From CAYJPV01 sp964396055 (lineage in GTDB: Bacteria; Acidobacteriota; Vicinamibacteria; Vicinamibacterales; JAKQTR01), in the NCBI GenBank assembly GCA_964396055.1, contig CAYNDV010000062.1, forward strand, positions 1 to 24,931: DNA of 24,931 nt, written 5' to 3'. The position numbers and the translations under genes are program-made. Below the pieces are notes generated by a model. That model was not told where the DNA came from. It saw only the letters and a program-made list of their open reading frames with translations, and did no database searches. Below are positions 13,743 to 19,737 of this stretch, one piece after another (position 1 is the first letter of the stretch; the number at the start of each line of letters is the position of its first letter).

Positions 13743-14462
13743 CTACAACTCGCGGCCCTCGAAGAACCGGACCGACAGGGACCGGGAGCACGCGCCGGCC
13801 ACCAGCGCGGCCGCGGTCACGGCTACGGTGGCGCCGGTCACCCCCCAGTCTGCCGCCAGCGACGACAGGCAGAGCTGGACCCTGGCAGCCCAGGGCATCC
13901 CCTCGATCACGCTGCGCGCCGTGCCGTCCAGCGGGCCGAACCCGCAGACGGGCCCGATGGCGGCAGCTGCCGCCACGCCGGCGGCCGCCGCCACCAGGAA
14001 CAACGACCCGCCCAGCGGCAGCCCGAAGCGGAAGAAGAAGGGCAGGAAACCCAGGAGGAGCAGGTAGCCCGTCAGGAAGAACGCCGTGGCGCCGCCGGCG
14101 CCCATCCAGGAGAGGTTACCGTGCCAGCGGTCCACGACGCCGTCGGCCGCCACGGCCACGACCAGGTGCCCGTACGCGACATACAGGACGGCGCCCGCGG
14201 CCAGCGCCCCCACGGCACTGACGTAGCGGGCCTCGACAATCGTGGCCCGGCTGACGGGCAGGCTGGCGAGGAGCCGATCGGCACCGAAGTGCCAGTCGGC
14301 AAACGCGATAGCGGCGGTCCAGGCCAGGGCCGCCGTCAGGCTCATCCAGAAGTACAAGTCGGGGACCAGGAACACCTGCACGCACCACAGGGCATGCAGC
14401 GGTCCGATGAGCCAGATCCAGGGCCCGGGCAGGCGGAGGTCCTTCAGCAGCAGCGCGCGCAT
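13743..14462 (-). CDS. ABC-2-type permease subunit (last gene of the YtrA-type operon)
   Basis: The 239-residue protein has about six hydrophobic helices and starts 'MRALLLKDLRL', a common N-terminus for ABC-2 permeases in which a short amphipathic helix precedes the first membrane helix. 'ADRLLASLPVSRATIVEARYVSAVGALAAG' is the cytoplasmic 'SLPVSR' coupling region typical of this family. ATG 14462 lies 2 bp after the stop of the ATPase gene, with AAAGGA before it, so it is translated with that ATPase. The export substrate is unknown; related YtrA-controlled transporters respond to cell-wall antibiotics or envelope stress in other bacteria. There is no large extracellular domain. Confidence 0.82.
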   Translation of the reverse strand: MRALLLKDLRLPGPWIWLIGPLHALWCVQVFLVPDLYFWMSLTAALAWTAAIAFADWHFGADRLLASLPVSRATIVEARYVSAVGALAAGAVLYVAYGHLVVAVAADGVVDRWHGNLSWMGAGGATAFFLTGYLLLLGFLPFFFRFGLPLGGSLFLVAAAAGVAAAAAIGPVCGFGPLDGTARSVIEGMPWAARVQLCLSSLAADWGVTGATVAVTAAALVAGACSRSLSVRFFEGREL

Positions 14463-14464
14463 GG

Positions 14465-15343
14465 TCAGGCGTCCTTTGCCGGCCGCTCCCGGCACAGCAG
14501 AAACACGTCGTCGAGATTGGCCCGCTCGACGAGCGCCCGGGCACCGAATTTCCGCCGGGCGTCGCCGATGTCGTCGAACAGCGCCTCGACGCCGTACGCG
14601 GCCGGGGCCACGGGCCAGGGCGATGCGGCCGCCAGTTCGGCTTCGAGGTCGGCGGCGCCGCGCACGACGGCCCACCTATCGACGATGTCGTCCTTGGGGC
14701 CCGCGTGCAGCAGGCTTCCGTCGCGCACGAGCACCACGAAGTCCGCGATCCGCTCGAGGTCCGTCATGATCTGCGTCGAGAACAGGATCGAGGTCTGGCC
14801 GTCGGCGAGGCACGCGGACAGACGGCTGAGCAGTTCGTCGCGGAACACCGGGTCCAGCCCGGTCGTCGGTTCGTCCAGCAGCAGCAGTTCCGGCCTGTGC
14901 GCGAGCGCGAGCGCCAGGGCGAACTTCATCCGCGTCCCCCGCGACAGCGCGCCGACCCGCGACCGCGCGGGCACGCCGAAGTCGGCCTGGAGACGGCCGA
15001 AGTAGTCCCAGTCCCACGACGGGTAGAACGCCGCCACGATGGCCGCCATGCGCTCCACCGGCAGGTGGTCGTAGAACGCCGGGGTGTCGTGCACGAATCC
15101 CACCCGCTGGCGCAGGCCGGCCCCGGCGCGGCGCGGGTCCTCCCCGAACAGGCGCACCGAGCCGGCGTCGCAGCCGGCGAGCCCCAGGGCGAGCCGCATC
15201 AGCGTTGTCTTGCCGGCGCCGTTCGGGCCCATCAGCCCGACAATGAAGCCGTGCGGCACCGCGAAGGACACGTCGCGCAGGGCAAAGCCCGCGTACGCCT
15301 TCGACACGCGTGAGAACTCGAGCAGGCTGGTCAGGCCGGGCAT
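14465..15343 (-). CDS. ABC transporter ATPase with Gln in place of the H-loop His
   Basis: The 292-residue ATPase has Walker A GPNGAGKT (39-46), a signature-like LSRGTRMK (133-140), Walker B LLLLDEP with catalytic Glu158, and then 'ILFSTQIMTDLERIAD'. The switch histidine (STH in its paralogue) is Gln191. The C-terminal ~80 residues form a small extra domain shared with the other ATPase (DDIVDRWAVVRG..., ALVERANLDDVFLL). ATG 15343 lies 1 bp after the permease stop; a longer frame to 15397 would overlap that gene by 54 bp. It probably pairs with the permease after it. Loss of the H-loop usually lowers or abolishes ATP hydrolysis, so it may work in a mixed dimer with the intact ATPase of the operon. 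Confidence 0.9.
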   Translation of the reverse strand: MPGLTSLLEFSRVSKAYAGFALRDVSFAVPHGFIVGLMGPNGAGKTTLMRLALGLAGCDAGSVRLFGEDPRRAGAGLRQRVGFVHDTPAFYDHLPVERMAAIVAAFYPSWDWDYFGRLQADFGVPARSRVGALSRGTRMKFALALALAHRPELLLLDEPTTGLDPVFRDELLSRLSACLADGQTSILFSTQIMTDLERIADFVVLVRDGSLLHAGPKDDIVDRWAVVRGAADLEAELAAASPWPVAPAAYGVEALFDDIGDARRKFGARALVERANLDDVFLLCRERPAKDA

Positions 15344-15344
15344 G

Positions 15345-16037
15345 TCAGTACTCACGTCGGCGGTACAGCCAGGCCGCCAGGCGGTATGCGGCTGCATTGA
15401 GGGCCACGATGGCCAGCACGATCACCAGGGCCACGCCCGCGGGTCCGAGGGCGCCGTCCAGCCACGCGTGGATCTGCCGCGCCGCGCGCACTGTCGTGCT
15501 GATCAGGCCGCCCCGGATCCCGAACAACGCGCTCGCGAGCAGCGCGGTCATGCCGAGCACCTGAAGCCCCACCAGCAGGCTGATCGTGCCGGCCACGCCG
15601 AAGCGGATGGCGAACGGCAACATGACGGCGATGGCGAGACCACTCGTCGTGATCACGGCGATGGGCAGATTGGACGTCGCAGGGGTGAACGGCTGGAGGC
15701 CCGCCAGGCCAAGCCCCGCCATGGCGATCACCGCGATCCCGACGCCAGCCAGCGCGAGCATCCAGCCCCCGACGAACCGCGACGCCACGACGGCATCGCG
15801 GGTCACCGGCAGGCTGCACACCTGGGCGCCGGCCCTGAACTTGTCCTCGCGGCCGAGGAGCATGACCGGCAGGAACCCGCAGGCCAGCGCCACCATCGCC
15901 GCCCACGCGTCGAAGCTCGGCTTGTTCTCGGACGGCCTCAGCACCGGGTAGCCAAACCAGAACAGGCTCCACAGGCCGTAGGTCAGCCACAGCACGCGCG
16001 CGTTCAACAGGTACTCGCGTCTAAGCAGCATCCACAT
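15345..16037 (-). CDS. ABC-2-type permease subunit (third gene of the operon)
   Basis: The 230-residue protein begins MWMLLRREYLLNARVLW and has about six membrane helices. The cytoplasmic stretch 'REDKFRAGAQVCSLPVTRDAVVASRFVGGW' matches the 'SLPVTR' coupling region seen in the other permease of this operon. The start (ATG 16037, or 16031 in the same frame) overlaps the end of the upstream ATPase gene by 17 bp with GGGG before it. It ends RRREY, and its TGA is followed after one base by the next ATG. It is the likely membrane partner of the ATPase at 16021-16899. Confidence 0.82.
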   Translation of the reverse strand: MWMLLRREYLLNARVLWLTYGLWSLFWFGYPVLRPSENKPSFDAWAAMVALACGFLPVMLLGREDKFRAGAQVCSLPVTRDAVVASRFVGGWMLALAGVGIAVIAMAGLGLAGLQPFTPATSNLPIAVITTSGLAIAVMLPFAIRFGVAGTISLLVGLQVLGMTALLASALFGIRGGLISTTVRAARQIHAWLDGALGPAGVALVIVLAIVALNAAAYRLAAWLYRRREY

Positions 16038-16899
16038 GATGGACCCCTGAAGCGGAGAACAGGACCAGCTCGTCGATGGTGGCGCGGTCGATGATCGCCC
16101 GTGGGCCGAGCGCTTCGCGGGCCGCCCGGACGTCGTCGACCAGTGCTTCGGCGCCGTGGGCCCGGGCCCGGCGCCCGCGCACGATCGCCAGCGGCAGCCG
16201 GTCCAGCGCCGCACCCTCGCCCCGGACCACGCCCCAACGCTCGCGCAGGTCGTCCTTGGGCAGGGTGAACGAGACGGCCCCGTCGTGGATCAACGTCACG
16301 TAGTCCGCGATGCGCTCGAGGTCGGCCGTGATGTGGGTCGAGAAGAGCACCGTCTTCCGCTCGTCGGACAGGATGGCGCTCAGTTCACCGAGCAGTTCGC
16401 GGCGGAACCCGAGGTCCAGCCCGGCCGTCGGCTCGTCCATGATCAGCAGGTCGGCGTCGTGGGCCAGGGCCACCGCCAGCGCGAACTTCATCTTCATCCC
16501 GTGCGACAGCGTCTTGAAGCGCGCCGCCAGCCGGAGACCGAACCGGACGGCCAGCGCCTCGAACCGTGCCTGGTCCCAGGCCGGGTAGAACGGCGCGATG
16601 GCTCGCGCCGAATCACGGAGGCTGACGTCGAGGTAGAACGGCGCCTCGTCGTAGACGAACCCGATCCGCCGCTTCACCGCCACCTCGTCGGCCAGGCTGT
16701 CGAGGCCGAACACCCGGATGCTGCCCGCGTCGCGGCGGACCAGGTTCATGACGAGCTTGATGATGGTGGTCTTGCCGGCGCCATTGGGCCCGACGAGGCC
16801 CGTCACAAAACCCGTCGGCACCTCGAGATCGATGTCGCGCAGCAGGAACCGGCCGTACCGCTTGCGCAGGCCGCGGATGCTGATGGCTGAGTCAGTCAT
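16021..16899 (-). CDS. ABC transporter ATPase (intact) of the YtrA-type operon
   Basis: The 292-residue ATPase has Walker A GPNGAGKT (37-44), a signature-like LSHGMKMK (131-138, in place of LSGGQ), Walker B LLIMDEP with Glu156, the D-loop AGLD, and the switch His189 in STH. All catalytic elements are present. The C-terminal extension from ~215 is shared with the paralogue 0.7 kb downstream, which points to duplication of an ATPase-permease pair. It starts with ATGA overlapping the stop of the GntR gene by 4 bp. By analogy with YtrA-controlled operons it powers export or remodelling at the cell envelope; the substrate is unknown. Confidence 0.92.
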   Translation of the reverse strand: MTDSAISIRGLRKRYGRFLLRDIDLEVPTGFVTGLVGPNGAGKTTIIKLVMNLVRRDAGSIRVFGLDSLADEVAVKRRIGFVYDEAPFYLDVSLRDSARAIAPFYPAWDQARFEALAVRFGLRLAARFKTLSHGMKMKFALAVALAHDADLLIMDEPTAGLDLGFRRELLGELSAILSDERKTVLFSTHITADLERIADYVTLIHDGAVSFTLPKDDLRERWGVVRGEGAALDRLPLAIVRGRRARAHGAEALVDDVRAAREALGPRAIIDRATIDELVLFSASGVHHVDAA

Positions 16900-17273
16900 C
16901 GTTCCTCCTCGTACAGCAGCTGCAGCATCTCGGTGAGTTCACCGAGGCCAACGCCCAGCAGCCGCGCCTCCCCCACCGCCGCGCTGAGCTTCTCCTCCAC
17001 GAGCTTCATCCGTTTCTCGCGCAGGAAGGCCGGATTCTGTGCCGCGACGAAGGTGCCCTTGCCACCCACGGAATCGAGAAACCCCTCGCGCTCGAGTTCG
17101 TCGTAGGCCCGCTTCGTGGTGATGACGCTCACCTGGAGGTCGTGAGCCAGCGCCCGGATCGACGGCAGGGCCGTGCCCTCCTCGAGGGTTCCGCCGATGA
17201 TCTCGGCCTTGATCTGGCGGGCGATCTGCTCGTAGATCGGTTCCGCAGACGCGTTGGAGATGACGATCTGCAC
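16896..17273 (-). CDS. GntR-family repressor, YtrA subfamily
   Basis: This is a 125-residue regulator. Residues ~9-78 are a GntR winged helix: 'PIYEQIARQIKAEIIGGTLEEGTALPSIRALAHDLQVSVITTKRAYDELEREGFLDSVGGKGTFV'. Only ~45 residues follow, two helices for dimer formation without a ligand pocket of the FadR or HutC kind. That length and an ABC transporter operon directly downstream define the YtrA subfamily. The start is GTG at 17273 with GGAGGG eight bases upstream. It overlaps the first ATPase by 4 bp, so it is the first gene of a five-gene operon and most likely represses it by binding the A+T-rich dyad at the promoter. Confidence 0.92.
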   Translation of the reverse strand: MQIVISNASAEPIYEQIARQIKAEIIGGTLEEGTALPSIRALAHDLQVSVITTKRAYDELEREGFLDSVGGKGTFVAAQNPAFLREKRMKLVEEKLSAAVGEARLLGVGLGELTEMLQLLYEEER

Positions 17274-17301
17274 CGTTGACGCCCTCCGTCAGCTGACTAT
17301 T

Positions 17302-17340
17302 CAGTACATTGTGTATACTGTGTCACTACTGTATATGTAA
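17302..17340 (-). promoter_or_regulatory. Promoter and putative YtrA operator of the ABC operon
   Basis: On the minus strand TTACAT (17335-17340) and TATACA (17312-17317) are spaced by exactly 17 bp, a good sigma-70-type promoter. The imperfect dyad CAGTACAT / GTATACTG (17302-17309 and 17313-17320, 3-bp spacer) covers the -10 box and the start point, and a further TACTGT at 17327 repeats the one at 17316 after 11 bp. Binding there would block transcription, as expected for autorepression. The stretch 17291-17350 is strikingly A+T-rich. The rest of 17351-17493 is G+C-rich and shows no gene. Confidence 0.6.
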
Positions 17341-17493
17341 TGTAATAACAGCTTGGGCGGTTGTCAAGGGTGGCCAACGTCTCTCTGCGGGTGCGGGGTT
17401 CGTCGGGCCGGCCCGGTCACCGCCGGCGCAGGATGGCGGTGGCCGGCCCGGCGGCGCCGGAGGGGAGCCCGGAGGAGGGAGACGTGGGCGGGG

Positions 17494-18576
17494 TCAGAAC
17501 GGGACTCGGTGCACTTCCCAGCGATGGGCTGCGCCGTCGAGGCGCAGGTAGTAGTACCAGTCCCCGACGAAGCTGAAGAACGACGTGCCGGCCACGCGCG
17601 CCTCCGTTTCCGCGTCCGTGGGTTCCGGCAGCCAGAGGTCCCTGGGCAGGCCCCCGGCGGCGTCGAGTACGACGTACCGCACGAGGCCGTCGCGTCCCTC
17701 GAAGGTGCGCACGATCACACCCGGCCCGTGGGGATGCACTTCACGGATGGCGGGCGCCGCATCGGGAAAGGTGATGCGCCAGATCGCCTGCAGCTTCTCC
17801 CACGATCCGGTTTGCGCCACCATTGCCGCCACCCGTTTCTCCTGGCGGACGGCCGTCAGCAGGCGGCCGTTATCGGCGGCCGTCAGGCGCACCGGCGCCT
17901 GGCGGCGGCTGAGCGTGGAGACCCGGGTGCCCGCCGGGTCGAACACCTCGAGGACGAACCCCCGCGGGCTGGCGTCGACCCAGATCCGGCCGCCGGCCGC
18001 GGCATAGTGCAGCAGGTCCCCCGGCAGCTCGGTGGTGAAGCCGCCCGGCGTGAGTTGCTGGAACCATGGCTGCCGGTACAGCTCGGCGACCTCGCGGAGG
18101 TCGGCGTCGTAGAGCACCGCGCGGATGACCTGCGCCGGCGGCGTGCCCGTCACGATCATGCTCTTCGCGACGTAGCGGTCTCCGACCGGCAGGAACCACG
18201 TGGTGTTGTGCGGCTTCGCGGCCTCGCCGATGAACCGTCCCTCCGGCGAGAAGGTGACGAGCTTGTCGTTGTCCTCGACCAGCACGCGGCCTGCGGCGAG
18301 CCGTAATCCCTGGTCGAACTGGTGACGCGGCGAGAGTCGGCCGGGGCCGCGGCCGCTGCCGCCGAAGTCCCGCTGCGCGGTCACGTCGGGCAGCGAGAAC
18401 ACCGTGATGGTGCCGCGGTGCAGGATGAAGAGTTCCGTCTCGCTGAAGGCAGCGGCGTCCGGCGACATCCCCTCGGGCAGCAAGCCGAGCCGCTCGTCGC
18501 GTGCGGCCCGCCCGGCCGGGGCCGCCCACGACGCCATCGCGATCAGACACGCCCACGCCGCCGTCCGGAGCACCAT
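17494..18576 (-). CDS. Exported six-bladed beta-propeller-like protein
   Basis: The 360-residue protein has a signal peptide (MVLRTAAWACLIAMASWAAPAGRAA) and then repeated beta-strand units such as 'FILHRGTITVFSLPDVTAQRDFGGSGRGPGRLSP', 'GRVLVEDNDKLVTFSPEGRFIGEAA' and 'GFVLEVFDPAGTRVSTL'. These resemble the '6-bladed beta-propeller' (NHL/BF3807-like) exported proteins. It contains no obvious catalytic motif, so a binding or scaffolding role is likely. ATG 18576 comes 2 bp after the TGA of the serine hydrolase gene, with GAGGT nearby, so the two are translationally coupled. A long in-frame reading to 19620 is an artefact of the N run. Confidence 0.78.
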   Translation of the reverse strand: MVLRTAAWACLIAMASWAAPAGRAARDERLGLLPEGMSPDAAAFSETELFILHRGTITVFSLPDVTAQRDFGGSGRGPGRLSPRHQFDQGLRLAAGRVLVEDNDKLVTFSPEGRFIGEAAKPHNTTWFLPVGDRYVAKSMIVTGTPPAQVIRAVLYDADLREVAELYRQPWFQQLTPGGFTTELPGDLLHYAAAGGRIWVDASPRGFVLEVFDPAGTRVSTLSRRQAPVRLTAADNGRLLTAVRQEKRVAAMVAQTGSWEKLQAIWRITFPDAAPAIREVHPHGPGVIVRTFEGRDGLVRYVVLDAAGGLPRDLWLPEPTDAETEARVAGTSFFSFVGDWYYYLRLDGAAHRWEVHRVPF

Positions 18577-18578
18577 GG

Positions 18579-19473
18579 TCAGTACCTCATCCACGCGAAC
18601 GGCGACCACGCGTCGCCGATGAGTTGCTTCACGATTGCCGGCGACACGCGCGTCCTGAGATCCGAGACGCTCTGGATCACGATGCCCGTCCGCCGCTCGG
18701 GGAAGAACACCACGTAGCTCTCGCACCCCTCTTCCATCCCGAGGTGGAAAAGCGCCGGCCCTGCGGGACTCCGGAACCAGCCCCAGCCCGGCGTCCAGGA
18801 CAGCTGGATCGCGTCGTTGGCCGACGCCGCCGGCGGCGTGAGGTCGTGCAGCGCGCGCCCCGTCACGCGCAGGCGGGGCGTCTTCCACGCCTGCGCCGTC
18901 GCCGGCGTCAGCCCGCGCCCCTCCATGGCCGCCACCACGAGGNNNNNNNNNNNNNNNNNNNNNNNNNNNNNNNNNNNNNNNNNNNNNNNNNNNNNNNNNN
19001 NNNNNNNNNNNNNNNNNNNNNNNNNNNNNNNNNNNNNNNNNNTGCCTGGGGTCGCCGGCGAGCGAGGCGTACGCGGGCCAGGTCGTGAACGGAGGCTGCA
19101 CCAGTGCGGTCAGCGGCGCGTCGAGGCCGAGCACGCCCTCATCCACGAGGCGCATCACGAGGTACGAGAAGACCGGCTTGCTGAGCGAGGCCGCGCGCAG
19201 GACAGTATCGCTCCCGGCGGGCCGCCCGCCCTTCGGATCGACGGTCCCGAGCATGCGATCGAATACGATCCGTCCGTCCTGGACAACGGCCACCGACAAC
19301 GTGGGCACGCCGGCTGACTCCATCAGGCCGGTCAGAAAGAGGTGGCTCTCCCGGGCTGTGCGGGTTTCCCCCAGCAGCGTCCGCCAGGTGCCCGGCTCAG
19401 GCGCCGGGCCGGCCCCGGCGGCCTGGCCGGTGAGCAGCAGCAGGCCCGCAGCAAGACTACGGATGGCGCGCAT
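18579..19473 (-). CDS. Serine beta-lactamase-like hydrolase, interrupted by an assembly gap
   Basis: The N-terminal part (19043-19473) has a signal peptide (MRAIRSLAAGLLLLTGQAAGA) and 'FDRMLGTVD...VLRAASLSKPVFSYLVMRLVDEGVLGLDAPL', where SLSK is the SxxK nucleophile motif of class C beta-lactamase/esterase-type hydrolases. The C-terminal part (18579-18942) has 'GWGWFRSPAGPALFHLGMEEGCESYVVFFPERRTGIVIQSVSD', with HLG as the third (K/HxG) motif, and ends before the TGA at 18579. The second motif (YxN) must lie in the missing sequence. The two parts are in different frames as written, but 100 Ns are a placeholder: the frames agree if the true gap is a multiple of 3. Family length suggests some 100 or more residues are missing. 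It may be an esterase or D-amino-acid peptidase. The start is set by GGAGG nine bases upstream. Confidence 0.82.
18943..19042. other. Assembly gap of 100 Ns
   Basis: Exactly 100 Ns, the usual placeholder for a scaffold gap of unknown length. It lies inside the serine hydrolase gene. Frames that run across it are not real. Confidence 0.98.
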
Positions 19474-19625
19474 CGTTGGTATCCTCCCGGCCACCGCACG
19501 GCAGACGCCTGCCGCACCGTCGCCGTCATTGTCGGGCCGGCACGGCCAGGAGTCCTTACGCCGGGATTCGATTGCGCTGCAGGTCTGACGACAGCGGGGC
19601 GCCTGTCGATCGTCGATCAATCGTG

Positions 19626-19698
19626 GGCGCCGGCTTCAGCCGGCGCCGAGTCGCGTCCGGCTGACTTGTCCCGAGCGAAGTCGAGGGAAGCCGGACGC
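19626..19698. repeat. REP-like element: two inverted repeats side by side
   Basis: GGCGCCGGCT (19626-19635) and its exact inverse (19638-19647) form a 10-bp hairpin with a 2-base centre. GCGTCCGGCT (19653-19662) is exactly inverted at 19689-19698 around a 26-base spacer containing the partly symmetric 'CCCGAGCGAAGTCGAGGG'. The pair fills most of the non-coding space between the serine hydrolase start and the heptamer array. It looks like a REP/BIME-type dispersed element or a strong bidirectional terminator. The remaining part of 19474-19625 shows no gene. Confidence 0.6.
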
Positions 19699-19704
19699 CA
19701 CGGA

Positions 19705-19737
19705 CTAGCCTCTAGCCTCTAGCCTCTAGCCTCTAGC
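19705..19737. repeat. Heptamer tandem array (CTAGCCT), about 4.7 copies
   Basis: Four perfect CTAGCCT units and a partial fifth (CTAGC). The last unit overlaps the stop codon of the tricorn-like gene (19733-19735). The same unit recurs at 24881-24931. Confidence 0.97.

Noticed and set aside
14463..14675. N-terminal extension of the last ABC permease
   Set aside because: It would overlap the ATPase gene by 211 bp with an Arg-rich sequence; the ATG at 14462 has a ribosome site and a proper permease N-terminus.
17494..19620. A single 708-codon minus-strand fusion of serine hydrolase and propeller
   Set aside because: It exists only by reading through 100 Ns and shifting frames; the segments on each side belong to separate genes, with the stop at 18579 and a new ATG at 18576.
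19705..19737. CRISPR-like repeat
   Set aside because: Units are 7 bp with no spacers; this is a simple tandem repeat.
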